A DNA stretch of 29,101 nucleotides from an uncultured bacterium (GCA_905215725.1 CAJMRD010000017.1:1-29101), one strand, 5' to 3'; positions 7,277-15,930 are shown, counted from the stretch's first letter. Numbers and translations: made by a program. Notes: generated by a model from the letters alone, not told the origin.

Positions 7277-7759
7277 ATGGCAGAACCCAACATTCTTCTT
7301 ACCCGCATCGATAACCGACTGGTTCATGGTCAGGTTGCCACCCAGTGGAACTCCACCCTGGGCTCCAACCTCATCCTCGTCGCCAACGACGACGTGGCGT
7401 CCAACACCATGCGCCAGAACCTCATGAAGATGGCCGCTCCCGCCGGCGTCGCTACGCGTTTCTTCTCTCTGCAGAAGACCATCGACGTCATTGGCAAGGC
7501 GAGCCCGCGCCAGAAGATCTTCATCGTGGCCGAAACACCGGAAGACGTGCTTACGCTCGTCAAGGGCGGTGTGCCTATAAAGAAGGTAAACATCGGCAAC
7601 ATGCACATGTCGGAAGGAAAGCGCCAAGTCGCCACCTCCGTCGCAGTTAACGACGAGGATGTCGCTGCGTTTAAAGAGCTGCAGGAATTGGGGGTGGAGT
7701 TGGAGATCAGGCGCGTTCCGAGCACGCCTGTTGAGGACACGAGCAAGCTCTTCTCGTAA
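7277..7759 (+). CDS. agaV: PTS EIIB, mannose family (GalNAc/galactosamine type)
   Basis: The 160-residue product opens with ILLTRIDNRLVHGQVATQW. His17 in RLVHGQV is the phospho-accepting residue of mannose-family EIIB. The conserved VKGGVPIKKVNIGNMH region and the C-terminal VAAFKELQELGVELEIR helix-strand are also present. EIIB receives phosphate from EIIA His9 and transfers it to the incoming sugar at EIIC/EIID. A ribosome site (AAAGGAAG) precedes the ATG. The symbol agaV rests on operon context; agaB is equally fitting. A paralogue at 17017 aligns without gaps over its first 145 residues but has Tyr at position 17. Confidence 0.9.
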   Translation: MAEPNILLTRIDNRLVHGQVATQWNSTLGSNLILVANDDVASNTMRQNLMKMAAPAGVATRFFSLQKTIDVIGKASPRQKIFIVAETPEDVLTLVKGGVPIKKVNIGNMHMSEGKRQVATSVAVNDEDVAAFKELQELGVELEIRRVPSTPVEDTSKLFS

Positions 7760-7849
7760 TCCTCGTGATCCACGTTGTCAGGAGTGAAACCCTGACGTTC
7801 TGTACGTGAAATCCAAAGTGCGTACATACATTTTGAAAGGAGGAGCAAG

Positions 7850-8650
7850 ATGGAATACTCGATCATCCAGATCGCTCTGGTCTTCGTCGTCACGTTCATC
7901 GCGGCAATCGACCAGTTTGACTTCCTCGAGTCTCTCTATCAGCCCATCGTCACCGGCGCCGTCATCGGTCTTATCCTTGGCGACCTCAACACCGGTCTTC
8001 TCGTGGGTGGTACCTATCAGCTCATGACGATCGGCAACATGCCGATCGGAGGCGCTCAGCCGCCTAACGCCGTCATCGGCGGCATCATGGCAGCCATTCT
8101 CGCTATCGCCACGGGCCTCGAGCCCAACGCGGCAGTCGGCCTCGCCATTCCGTTCGCTCTGCTTGGCCAGCTTGGCGTTACCCTGGTCTTCACGCTTATG
8201 TCCCCGCTTATGTCCACGGCCGATAACATGGCTCACAACGCGGACACCAAGGGCATCGAGCGCCTGAACTACTTCGCCATGGCTCTGCTCGGCCTGATCT
8301 TCGCTGTCGTCGTCACCCTGTTCTTCATCGCTGGCGCTACCATCGGTCAGACCATCGCTTCTGCCATCCCGACTTGGCTGCAGACCGGTCTCTCCGCTGC
8401 AGGCGGCATGATGCGCTTCGTCGGCTTCGCCGTCCTGCTCAAGGTTATGATGAACCGCGATATGTGGGGCTTCTTCCTCATGGGCTTTGGCCTCGCGCTC
8501 ATCACCGTTGCCAACGATTCGCTGGCAACCCCTGCTCTGCTCATCCTCGCTCTCATCGGCTTCGGCATCGCTTTCTGGGACTTCCAGCAGCAGACCGAGC
8601 TGAAGGGTGCAGCTGTTTCTGACGGAGGTGACTTCGAAGATGGCATCTAA
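7850..8650 (+). CDS. agaW: PTS EIIC membrane channel subunit, mannose family
   Basis: The 266-residue length is typical. The protein is mostly hydrophobic helices and contains family motifs such as AAIDQFDFLESLYQPIVTG near the N-terminus, LILGDLNTGLLVGGTYQL, and the glycine/proline loop GGAQPPNAVIGGIMA that contributes to the sugar path. An AAAGGAGG ribosome site precedes the ATG by 7 bases. EIIC forms the membrane translocation unit with EIID. Ninety bases separate it from EIIB, more than elsewhere in the operon. Its stop overlaps the EIID start by 11 bases, indicating coupled translation of the two partners. Confidence 0.9.
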   Translation: MEYSIIQIALVFVVTFIAAIDQFDFLESLYQPIVTGAVIGLILGDLNTGLLVGGTYQLMTIGNMPIGGAQPPNAVIGGIMAAILAIATGLEPNAAVGLAIPFALLGQLGVTLVFTLMSPLMSTADNMAHNADTKGIERLNYFAMALLGLIFAVVVTLFFIAGATIGQTIASAIPTWLQTGLSAAGGMMRFVGFAVLLKVMMNRDMWGFFLMGFGLALITVANDSLATPALLILALIGFGIAFWDFQQQTELKGAAVSDGGDFEDGI

Positions 8651-9722
8651 TGAGTATGTGATCCCGGAGCACTACGAGGATCTCACTCCTGCTCCGCAGC
8701 TCGACCAGAAGACCCTCAACAAGATGGCTTGGCGCTCCTGCTTCCTGCAGGCATCGTTCAACTACGAGCGCATGCAGGCCGCTGGCTGGCTTTACTCCAT
8801 CATCCCCGGTCTGGAGAAGATCCACACCAACAAGAACGACCTCGCGGCTTCCATGAGCCACAACCTGGAGTTCTTCAACACCCACCCGTTCCTTGTCACC
8901 TTTGTTATGGGCATCGTGCTTTCGCTCGAGCAGAACAAGGTTGACATCCCCACGATCCGCGCCGTCCGCGTCGCCGCAATGGGCCCGCTCGGTGGTATCG
9001 GTGACGCCCTGTTCTGGCTGACGCTTGTGCCTATCACGGCCGGCATCACCTCTAACATGGCCATCAACGGCAACGCCGCTGCACCGATCATCTTCCTGGT
9101 GATCTTCAACGTCGTCCAGTTCGCTCTGCGCTTCTGGCTCATGAACTGGTCCTACAAGCTTGGCACCAGCGCTATTGACGCTCTGACTGCCAACATGCAG
9201 GCCTTCACGCGTGCCGCTTCCATCATGGGCGTCTTCGTCGTCGGTTGCCTGGTCGTCACCATGGGTGGCACCCAGATCAACCTCCAGATCCCCAACGGCA
9301 CCACCCGTGGCCTCTCCGCTACTACCGTGATCGTCTCCGAGAAGGAGGCCGAGAACTTCACCGGTATGGAGGGCATCGATACCGAGACCGCTGAGGCCGG
9401 CACCATCGCCATGACCGATGAGGACGGCAACGCCCTCACCGCTTCCGATGCCGACGGCAACGCTGTCGAGTGCGGCGTCACCGATTTGGGCAACGGCATG
9501 GAGTCCGTTACCTACGGCACCGTCACCGAGGATCCGGTCAACTTCTCCGTTGCCGACACCCTCAACACCATCGTCCCGAAGCTCGTCCCGCTTATGCTTA
9601 CGCTGCTGCTTTACTACATGTTCGCTAAGCACAGCTGGACCCCGACCAAGGGCATTCTCCTGCTCTTTGTCCTTGGCATCCTGGGCGCTGGCCCGCTTGG
9701 TCTCTGGCCGAGCATCTGGTAA
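8640..9722 (+). CDS. agaE: PTS EIID membrane subunit, mannose family, with enlarged loop
   Basis: I choose the ATG at 8640 (MASNEYVIPEH), with GGAGGTG 10 bases upstream; a longer reading from 8607 would overlap EIIC further and has no ribosome site. The 360-residue product has the EIID hallmarks: WRSCFLQASFNYERMQAAGW, FFNTHPFLVTFVMGI and the MGPLGGIGDALFW loop. Most EIID proteins are 270-300 residues. The extra length is in a polar, acidic, Thr/Gly-rich segment at about residues 210-300, between a membrane helix and the final NTIVPKLVPLMLTLLLYY helices. EIID completes the sugar channel with EIIC. A strong terminator follows. Confidence 0.88.
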   Translation: MASNEYVIPEHYEDLTPAPQLDQKTLNKMAWRSCFLQASFNYERMQAAGWLYSIIPGLEKIHTNKNDLAASMSHNLEFFNTHPFLVTFVMGIVLSLEQNKVDIPTIRAVRVAAMGPLGGIGDALFWLTLVPITAGITSNMAINGNAAAPIIFLVIFNVVQFALRFWLMNWSYKLGTSAIDALTANMQAFTRAASIMGVFVVGCLVVTMGGTQINLQIPNGTTRGLSATTVIVSEKEAENFTGMEGIDTETAEAGTIAMTDEDGNALTASDADGNAVECGVTDLGNGMESVTYGTVTEDPVNFSVADTLNTIVPKLVPLMLTLLLYYMFAKHSWTPTKGILLLFVLGILGAGPLGLWPSIW

Positions 9723-9788
9723 GGCTCTAGCTTGAGGGGTGTGTCCCTACGCGGCTCACACCCCGACCCCTTAAGCCATGTGTATGTT

Positions 9789-9828
9789 AAAAGCCGCGTG
9801 CTCGAAAGAGCGCGCGGCTTTTGTTTTC
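9789..9828 (+). terminator. rho-independent terminator of the PTS operon
   Basis: A 15-bp stem with one wobble (9789-9803 with 9808-9822) closes a GAAA tetraloop and is followed by TTGTTTTC. A second GC-rich inverted repeat (GGGGTGTG 9737-9744 with CACACCCC 9758-9765) lies before it. Confidence 0.88.
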
Positions 9829-9858
9829 TTGATGATTCGGGTGTTGCGGACTGATAAT
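9829..9858 (+). promoter_or_regulatory. possible promoter of the GntR gene
   Basis: TTGATG (9829-9834) and GATAAT (9853-9858) are separated by 18 bases, just after the PTS terminator and 49 bp before the GntR start. The match to consensus is moderate. Confidence 0.35.
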
Positions 9859-9907
9859 GCTTAACACCCTAGGTAGTTAGCCGAATTCGAGCAAAAGGGA
9901 GGATAGG

Positions 9908-10639
9908 ATGGCGATCGGAGCGCGTAAGCAACCGCTGTACGATCAGCTGGTCGATATTCTGACCGAAAAGATTGACCATGAATATCGCGCCGGTGACATG
10001 ATTCCTTCCGAGCGCGAACTTTCGGAGCGCTATGGTCTCTCGCGCACTACGGTACGCCTGGCTCTGCAGGAACTGGAGCGTTTAGGACTGGTGGTTCGGC
10101 AGCACGGTCGCGGTACCTTTGTGACCGACCGTTCGGCAAAGGCAACCAATCTTATGCAGTCCTACAGCTTTACTGAGCAGATGCGCGCGATGGGTCGCGA
10201 CCCCGAGACCACGATTCTCGAGTTTTGCGAGATGGAGGCCGATAAGAATCTGGCCGAGCATATGGGATTGCGTATCGGTGATCGCATTTTTAAGCTTAAG
10301 CGCCTTCGTTCTGCCGATAACATGCCCATGATGGTCGAACGCAGCTATCTACCGGTTCGTCAATTTCTGTCCCTAAAGCGACCACTGCTGGAGCGTAAGC
10401 CGCTTTACGATGTGATTGAGCAAGACTTTCAGCAAAAGATTCGCGTGGCCGAAGAGGAGTTCTATGCGAGCATAGCCCGTCCCACCGACGCCCACCTTTT
10501 GGGAATTGTCGAGGGCTCGCCTGTGCTCGATTTGGTCAGGACTACGTATAACGAGTCAAACGAGGTTGTGGAGTATACACTCTCGGTTGCTCGTGCCGAT
10601 CAGTTTAAATACAAGGTTTACCACCAGCGTAGCAACTAG
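9908..10639 (+). CDS. GntR-family (HutC/UTRA) transcriptional regulator of amino-sugar genes
   Basis: The 243-residue product has an N-terminal winged helix-turn-helix (residues about 5-72; motif MIPSERELSERYGLSRTTVR, then HGRGTFV for the wing). A UTRA ligand domain follows, with the typical FKLKRLRSADNMPMMVERSYLP. This architecture is that of NagR/AgaR-like repressors that bind phosphorylated amino sugars and then release DNA. The gene lies between the PTS operon and agaS, and both have the same TGGT-TACT-ACCA operator (6386-6400, 10678-10692), so I infer it represses both. The ligand is likely GalN-6-P or GlcN-6-P type. An AAAGGGAGGATAGG ribosome site precedes the ATG. Confidence 0.9.
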   Translation: MAIGARKQPLYDQLVDILTEKIDHEYRAGDMIPSERELSERYGLSRTTVRLALQELERLGLVVRQHGRGTFVTDRSAKATNLMQSYSFTEQMRAMGRDPETTILEFCEMEADKNLAEHMGLRIGDRIFKLKRLRSADNMPMMVERSYLPVRQFLSLKRPLLERKPLYDVIEQDFQQKIRVAEEEFYASIARPTDAHLLGIVEGSPVLDLVRTTYNESNEVVEYTLSVARADQFKYKVYHQRSN

Positions 10640-10677
10640 TGTCCGCATCGTTTCCATATGATGATTCTTTGCATTTA

Positions 10678-10714
10678 ACTGGTTACTACCAGATAACCAA
10701 CCGAAGTGTATAAT
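10678..10714 (+). promoter_or_regulatory. GntR operator and promoter of agaS
   Basis: ACTGGTTACTACCAG (10678-10692) has perfect CTGGT/ACCAG arms. A TATAAT -10 box lies at 10709-10714, 39 bp before the agaS start. The operator covers the expected -35 position, so binding would block RNA polymerase directly. The -35 itself is poor, which may imply weak basal activity. Confidence 0.65.
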
Positions 10715-10753
10715 TGCACGTCAGAGGATTACTTCTAGAGAGAGGTATTAGAA

Positions 10754-11920
10754 ATGTTCGAGAAGAGTGTCGAGGAGCTCACCGAGCTCGGCGCCCAGAT
10801 CACAACGGCCGAGATTGCTCAGCAGCCCGAGCTTTGGCGTGATACGCTCAACATCTATCGCGAGAACAAGGAGGCCATCGAGGCCTTCCTGGCCGAGGCT
10901 CGCGCTATGGGCGAGGGTCGTCTGTCCGTTGTCTTCACCGGTGCCGGTACGTCCGACTACGTTGGCGATACCTGCGCCCCGTACCTGCGTCACGCTGGCA
11001 ACACTGATCTCTACGACTTTAAGCCCATCGCCACGACCGACATCGTGAGCGCTCCGCGCGACTTCCTGCGCGCCGAGGATCCCACGCTCGTGGTTTCCTT
11101 TGCCCGCTCTGGCAACAGCCCCGAGAGCCTTGCCGCCGTTGCCGTTGCCAAGGAGCTCGTCCACAACGTCAAGTTCCTCAACATCACCTGCGCTCCCGAG
11201 GGCAAGCTCGCCGTCGAGTCTGCCGATGATCCCAATGCGCTGACGCTGCTCATTCCGCGCGCCAACGACAAGGGCTTCGCCATGACCGGTTCTTATTCCT
11301 GCATGACCCTGCTCTCCACCCTTATTTTCGACACTGCCTCTGACGAGCAGAAGGCCGAGTGGGTCGAGACCATCGCCAAGATGGGCGAGGAGGTTATCGC
11401 TCGCGAGTCCGAGGTCGCCGATTACCTCGCTGGCGACTTCAACCGCGTGACCTACCTGGGCTCCGGCTCCTTTGGCGGCCTTGCTCAGGAGAGCCAGCTT
11501 AAGATTCTCGAGCTTGCTCACGGCCTGGTTGCCACTTCTTACGACACTTCCATGGGCTATCGTCACGGACCCAAGTCCTTCGTCGACGATAAGACGCTCG
11601 TCTTCGTGTTCGTCAACAACGACGCCTACACCCGTCAGTACGACATCGACATCCTCAACGAGATCGGTGGCGACAAGATCGCTCAGCACACCGTCGCCGT
11701 TCAGCAGGAAGGTGCCACCGTCTATGAGGGTGAGTCCTTCACCTTTAAGGGCTACGAGGCACTTCCCGAGGGCTACCTTGCTCTGCCGTTCGTGATGTTT
11801 GCCCAGGCTATCAGCCTGCTCAACTCCGTGCGCGTGGGCAACACGCCCGATACGCCGAGCCCTACCGGCACGGTCAACCGCGTGGTTAAGGGCGTGACGA
11901 TTCACCCCTTCACCGCTTAA
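10754..11920 (+). CDS. agaS: SIS-domain galactosamine-6-phosphate isomerase/deaminase
   Basis: The 388-residue product is the right length for AgaS and has two SIS sugar-isomerase domains. Domain one holds FTGAGTSDYVGDTCAPYL and VVSFARSGNSPES, the phosphosugar-binding serines. Domain two holds YLGSGSFGGLAQESQLKILEL and MGYRHGPKSF, where the RHGPK motif marks the active site. AgaS converts D-galactosamine-6-phosphate to tagatose-6-phosphate and ammonia. The gene follows its own GntR-controlled promoter and ends at a strong terminator. Glucosamine-type SIS enzymes are related, but the epimerase and tagatose-kinase-like neighbours favour the galactosamine pathway. Confidence 0.88.
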   Translation: MFEKSVEELTELGAQITTAEIAQQPELWRDTLNIYRENKEAIEAFLAEARAMGEGRLSVVFTGAGTSDYVGDTCAPYLRHAGNTDLYDFKPIATTDIVSAPRDFLRAEDPTLVVSFARSGNSPESLAAVAVAKELVHNVKFLNITCAPEGKLAVESADDPNALTLLIPRANDKGFAMTGSYSCMTLLSTLIFDTASDEQKAEWVETIAKMGEEVIARESEVADYLAGDFNRVTYLGSGSFGGLAQESQLKILELAHGLVATSYDTSMGYRHGPKSFVDDKTLVFVFVNNDAYTRQYDIDILNEIGGDKIAQHTVAVQQEGATVYEGESFTFKGYEALPEGYLALPFVMFAQAISLLNSVRVGNTPDTPSPTGTVNRVVKGVTIHPFTA

Positions 11921-11938
11921 TCGCGTCCCCCTGTAAGG

Positions 11939-11978
11939 GCGCCCGTCCGCTCATAACGGCGGGCGGGCGCTTTTTGTT
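11939..11978 (+). terminator. rho-independent terminator after agaS
   Basis: A 12-bp GC stem with one wobble (11939-11950 with 11959-11970) is followed by TTTTTGTTTTT. Confidence 0.9.
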
Positions 11979-12039
11979 TTTACATGGATCGGGTATAAGT
12001 ATCACCACGGTCAACTGCTTCAAGAAGCAAGGAGTGCAT

Positions 12040-13209
12040 ATGAGCACATACGCAATTAAGGCTGACAAGTTCTTCTTGCCGGCAGGCCCGCAACTGGGCG
12101 GCTATCTTATGGTCGAGGATGGCGTCTTTGGCGCCTGGCAGGCCGACGAGCCCTCTTGCGAGATTAAGGACTACACGGGATCGTGGATCGCACCGGGTAT
12201 GGTCGATACTCACATCCATGGCTTCTACAACCACTCAACTACCGATAACGATCCCGAGGGCATCGATATCAGCTCAACCGAGCTCGCCCGTCGCGGTACC
12301 ACCAGCTGGCTGCCCACGACGTTCACCGATGGCGTCGAGCAGATCAAGGACGCCTGCGCCGCTATCGCCAAGGCGGACGTGGGCCGCGGCCCCGACTTCT
12401 GCGGTGCTCGCATTCAGGGCATCTACCTGGAGGGCCCCTTCTTTACCATGAAGCACGTGGGCGCGCAGAACCCCGCTTATCTTATCGATCCCTCCGAGGA
12501 GGTCTTCGATCAGTGGCAGGAGGCTGCGGGTGGTCGCATCGTTAAGAGCGCCATGGCGGCCGAGCGCGACGGAGCTGCCGCCTATGCTGCCGCCCTCAAT
12601 GCGAAGGGCGTGGTGACCAGCATCGGTCACTCCGACGCCACCTATGATGAGTGCATCGCCGCCATCAACGCCGGTGCCAGCTGCTTTACGCATACCTATA
12701 ACGGCCAGCGCGGACTGCATCACCGCGAGCCCGGTGTCGTGGGTGCTGCCATGTCCACGCCCGAGACCTACGCCGAGATCATCTGTGACGGCAAGCACGT
12801 AAACCCTGCCGCCATCAAGGCGCTGCTGCAGGCAAAGGGCTGGCAGCACACGGTGCTCATCACCGACTGCCTGGGTTGCGGTGGCATGCCCGAGGGCAGC
12901 TACACCAGTGGTGGTATGGACGTCATCATGAAGGACAACCTGTGCTGGCTCGCCGACGGCAAGAGCATTGCCGGCTCGGTGCTCACGCTTGCCCAGGGCG
13001 TCAAGAACATCGTCGACTGGGGCATCGCCAGCGCCGATATCGCCATTCGCATGGCAACCGAGGTGCCGGCACGCTCCGCGCACATCGAGGGTAAGTGCGG
13101 CAGCATCATGCCGGGTCGCGACGCCGACTTTGTCGTGTTCGACCATGATCTCACTCTCGTCGAGACGTATGTTGGCGGCCAGAGCGTCGGCAACGCCTTT
13201 ACCGAGTAA
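12040..13209 (+). CDS. nagA: N-acetylhexosamine-6-phosphate deacetylase (NagA/AgaA family)
   Basis: The start is the ATG at 12040, six bases after AAGGAG; the longer reading from 11974 begins inside the agaS terminator. The 389-residue product has the amidohydrolase fold with metal motif GMVDTHIHG, the Glu of YLEGPFF, the histidines of SIGHSDATYDE and CFTHTYNGQRGLHHREPG, and the catalytic Asp of LITDCLGCGG. It removes acetate from GlcNAc-6-P or GalNAc-6-P. In this setting GalNAc-6-P is the probable substrate, so agaA would also be an apt name. Its final 43 residues reappear, diverged, at 15931-16068. A 6-bp-arm hairpin (12016-12029) lies just before the ribosome site. Confidence 0.9.
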   Translation: MSTYAIKADKFFLPAGPQLGGYLMVEDGVFGAWQADEPSCEIKDYTGSWIAPGMVDTHIHGFYNHSTTDNDPEGIDISSTELARRGTTSWLPTTFTDGVEQIKDACAAIAKADVGRGPDFCGARIQGIYLEGPFFTMKHVGAQNPAYLIDPSEEVFDQWQEAAGGRIVKSAMAAERDGAAAYAAALNAKGVVTSIGHSDATYDECIAAINAGASCFTHTYNGQRGLHHREPGVVGAAMSTPETYAEIICDGKHVNPAAIKALLQAKGWQHTVLITDCLGCGGMPEGSYTSGGMDVIMKDNLCWLADGKSIAGSVLTLAQGVKNIVDWGIASADIAIRMATEVPARSAHIEGKCGSIMPGRDADFVVFDHDLTLVETYVGGQSVGNAFTE

Positions 13210-13215
13210 CGATAG

Positions 13216-13253
13216 AAAAAGACGGCGGGCCCGAATCTGCTCGGACCCGCCGT
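13216..13253 (-). terminator. terminator between convergent nagA and flavodoxin genes
   Basis: Stem 13222-13229 with 13246-13253 is GC-rich; read on the minus strand it is followed by a T-run (13220-13216). It serves the flavodoxin gene and may also stop nagA transcripts. Confidence 0.75.
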
Positions 13254-13284
13254 ATGGGTTAAACGCTCAAAAGCACCTTCACAG

Positions 13285-13869
13285 TTACAGTTTGTTGGCG
13301 ATCTTCTTTGCCGTGCGCTTAACGCCGGCCACCAGACCTCCTGCAGGATGCTCCTTCTCGTATGCTAGGCGCTTCTCACGCTTGACGTACTCCTCGACGA
13401 TGATATCGCCATATTCGTCTTCGATCTTGTCGAAGAAGTCGACGGCGCCCTTAATTTCCTCAGCGGTCGGGTGTCCCTTTTGGACACCGCCGGCGAGTTT
13501 GAACGGCCCCCACGTATCAAAGCCGGGGCAGCCGTAGACACCCATAAAGATGGCCTGCCTCATGCGGCAGATGCCATCGATATCCTTGCCGTACCACTTG
13601 TTTTTGCCACCGTAGGTCATAAGGCCAAACACCTTGTCCTGCGGCTGCAGCACGTTCGTGAGCACGCGTGCCATGTCCTTGTCGATCTCGGAGTAATAGA
13701 TGCCCGTGGCGACACCGATCAGATGATATTCGTGCAGGTTGGGATACTCGTTTTTACCGAGCGCCTTGACGTCGAGGGTATCGATCTCGGGGTGTGCCTC
13801 GACGATGGCGTCCACGAGCTTTTTCGTATTGCCGTGGTGGCGTGAGGCATAAAGGATGATGGTTCGCAT
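13285..13869 (-). CDS. flavodoxin-family protein
   Basis: The start is the ATG at 13869, with GAAAGG upstream; a longer open frame to 14205 runs over the divergent epimerase gene and is not credible. The 194-residue product begins TIILYASRHHGNTKKLVDAI, the phosphate-binding loop of flavodoxins for FMN. Strands such as YHLIGVATGIYYSEIDKDM and KVFGLMTYGG follow. The middle has Cys-containing CRMRQAIFMGVYGCPGFDTWG, and the C-terminal 45 residues are basic. It should carry electrons through FMN; the partner is unknown. It is transcribed divergently from the epimerase gene with 157 bp between, and shares no visible operator with the amino-sugar genes. Confidence 0.82.
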   Translation of the reverse strand: MRTIILYASRHHGNTKKLVDAIVEAHPEIDTLDVKALGKNEYPNLHEYHLIGVATGIYYSEIDKDMARVLTNVLQPQDKVFGLMTYGGKNKWYGKDIDGICRMRQAIFMGVYGCPGFDTWGPFKLAGGVQKGHPTAEEIKGAVDFFDKIEDEYGDIIVEEYVKREKRLAYEKEHPAGGLVAGVKRTAKKIANKL

Positions 13870-14026
13870 AAGAAGGCCTTTCAGCTGTAATTGCATCAAT
13901 GTCTGTATGGTACCCCGTTGCATGGCTGGGATACCGGACGCATCGATGAACGTGCGGGTTTGTCCTTTGGTCAGGGCCGAGACAGGTTCTTGCGAGCAAA
14001 AAAGCAGTTGTTCGAAAGGATGGGCA

Positions 14027-14908
14027 ATGGAATACGCTCTCTCCAACGATTCGATTTCTATTAAGGTGTCCACGGCTGGTGGTTCGTTTACCTCGATTGA
14101 GGCCGGAGGTCGCGAGTACTTGTGGCAGGGCGATCCCGCCGTGTGGTCCGGCCAAGCACCGATTTGCTTCCCGATTTGCGGAGGCTTGCGCGATGGTAGC
14201 GCCATGACGTTTGCCGGGCATCACGTGAAGCTCGCTCGCCACGGGTTTGCGCGCAAACAGGAGTGGAAGCTGCTGAGCCAAGACGAGAACGAGCTGGCGA
14301 TGTGCCTGGCTTCCGAGGATAACGCCGCGCTGCTGAGCGATTATCCGTACCCGTTTAAGCTTGTCGCTCGTTATACGCTTGAGGATACCGCCGTGCACGT
14401 CTCCTATGAGGTGACCAACGAGGGAACCGAGGACATGCCGTTCTTTATCGGCGGTCATCCCGGCTTTAGGTGTCCGCTCGATGAGGGCGAGGCCTATACG
14501 GACTACGAGCTGCGCTTTGAGAAAGACGAGGCTGCGGAGCTCTGCACCGCCGTTCCCTCGACTGGATTGATTGACGTCGCAAACCGCTCCAAGAACCCCA
14601 TGGTGGGAAAGACGCTGCCTCTGTCACATGAGCTCTTCGATTTTGCGGAGACCATCTTTGACGTGCTCGAGAGCCGTCAGGTCACGCTTTCCAAAAAGGG
14701 CGAGGACAAGGGCGTCCGCCTGAGCTTTGAGGGCTTCCCATATCTCATTGTGTGGAGCAAGCCCGAGGGCGATTTTGTGGCGGTTGAGCCTTGGGGCGGT
14801 CTTTCGACCTGTTCCGATGAGGACGATGTGCTTGAGCATAAGCGCGGCTGCCTTGTCGCCAAGCCCAAGGAGACCGTCGTTCGCTCGTTCACGATTGAGA
14901 TTCTGTAA
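14027..14908 (+). CDS. aldose 1-epimerase family protein (LacX-like)
   Basis: The start is the ATG at 14027, preceded by AAAGGA; earlier in-frame ATGs lack a ribosome site and run into the flavodoxin promoter. The 293-residue length is that of the LacX subfamily, shorter than GalM. Motifs include LWQGDPAVWSGQAPICFPICGG, the catalytic-His region ARHGFAR, the second His in FFIGGHPGFRCPL, and the C-terminal Glu-bearing AVEPWGGLST. These enzymes interconvert sugar anomers in the cytoplasm. LacX genes sit with tagatose-6-phosphate genes in lactic acid bacteria, and the next gene here, 59 bp on, is a tagatose-6-P-type kinase, which supports that role. Confidence 0.85.
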   Translation: MEYALSNDSISIKVSTAGGSFTSIEAGGREYLWQGDPAVWSGQAPICFPICGGLRDGSAMTFAGHHVKLARHGFARKQEWKLLSQDENELAMCLASEDNAALLSDYPYPFKLVARYTLEDTAVHVSYEVTNEGTEDMPFFIGGHPGFRCPLDEGEAYTDYELRFEKDEAAELCTAVPSTGLIDVANRSKNPMVGKTLPLSHELFDFAETIFDVLESRQVTLSKKGEDKGVRLSFEGFPYLIVWSKPEGDFVAVEPWGGLSTCSDEDDVLEHKRGCLVAKPKETVVRSFTIEIL

Positions 14909-14967
14909 TTCCGTTTTGTCGACTCGTATCGCGAGGCACAAGGAGCCTGCGAGATAAGGAGCTAAAA

Positions 14968-15903
14968 ATGATCCTCACCGTTACGATGAACCCGTCTGTC
15001 GATACGCGCTATCAGCTCGATGAGCTCGTTATCGACGACGTCAACCGTGTGACGCCCGAAAAGACCGCCGGCGGCAAGGGCCTCAACGTGGCTCGTGTGC
15101 TGGGTCAGCTGGGCGACGACGTTGTGGCAACAGGTCTGCTCGGCGGCCACATGGGCGCCTACATGGCTGAGCTCATGGACGCCAACGGCATTAAGAATGA
15201 TTTTGTGCCCATCAAGGGCGAGACCCGCATCTGCCTCAATATCCTTCATGCCGGCAACCAGACCGAGCTGCTCGAGAGCGGCCCGACGATTGCCCCCGAG
15301 GAGCTCGATGCCTTTACCGCAAAGTTCGCCGAGCTTGCGAGCAAGGCCGACGTCGTCACCATCTCGGGTTCGTTGCCCCGCGGCGTCGAGGCGGACTACT
15401 ATGCCAAGATCACGGGCATTGCCGAGAACGCCGGCGCCAAGGTGCTGCTCGATACCTCGGGTGCTTCGCTTGAGGCCGCCCTTAAGTCCGAAATTAAGCC
15501 CGAGCTGGTCAAGCCTAACCTGACCGAGATCAACGGCCTTTTGGGTACGAGCTTTACCACCGACGATGTGGACGAGCTCCGCGCCGCGCTCGCCTCTGAT
15601 GCCCGCTTCTCCGATATCCCCTGGGTCGTCGTGTCCATGGGCGCTGCCGGCTCCGTTGGCTTCCACAATGGCCGTGCGTTCCGCGCAAAGACGCCCGATA
15701 TCCCTGCCGTTAACGCCACGGGCTCTGGTGACTCCACTATCGCTGGCTTCGCGCATGCCATTGCTGCTGGCGCGGACGACGAGACGGTGCTGCGTACCGC
15801 CAACACCTGCGGCAAGCTCAATGCCATGGATCCCATGACCGGCCATCTGGTCATGGACCGTTGGGACGAGGTCTACAACGGCGTTGTCGTGACCGAGCTG
15901 TAA
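14968..15903 (+). CDS. lacC: PfkB-family sugar-phosphate kinase (tagatose-6-phosphate kinase / 1-phosphofructokinase type)
   Basis: The 311-residue product starts ILTVTMNPSVDTRYQLDEL, the signature of the LacC/FruK subgroup. It has the first PfkB motif TAGGKGLNVARVLGQLG and the second, NATGSGDSTIAGF, whose Asp is the catalytic base. ATP-binding VSMGAAGS lies before it. It phosphorylates tagatose-6-P or fructose-1-P at the other end, giving a bisphosphate for aldolase cleavage. Context (agaS, LacX-like) favours tagatose-6-phosphate; sequence alone cannot separate LacC from FruK. The ribosome site is AAGGAG, 9 bases before the ATG. The matching aldolase gene is not in this window. The TAA stop is followed in the same frame by a nagA remnant. 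Confidence 0.85.
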   Translation: MILTVTMNPSVDTRYQLDELVIDDVNRVTPEKTAGGKGLNVARVLGQLGDDVVATGLLGGHMGAYMAELMDANGIKNDFVPIKGETRICLNILHAGNQTELLESGPTIAPEELDAFTAKFAELASKADVVTISGSLPRGVEADYYAKITGIAENAGAKVLLDTSGASLEAALKSEIKPELVKPNLTEINGLLGTSFTTDDVDELRAALASDARFSDIPWVVVSMGAAGSVGFHNGRAFRAKTPDIPAVNATGSGDSTIAGFAHAIAAGADDETVLRTANTCGKLNAMDPMTGHLVMDRWDEVYNGVVVTEL

Positions 15904-15930
15904 AAGCCTGGGCGTCGGCCCCGGCATCGC

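Noticed and set aside
13870..14205. Upstream extension of the flavodoxin gene
   Set aside because: The extension overlaps the divergent epimerase start and lacks a ribosome site; the ATG at 13869 begins exactly at the flavodoxin first strand.
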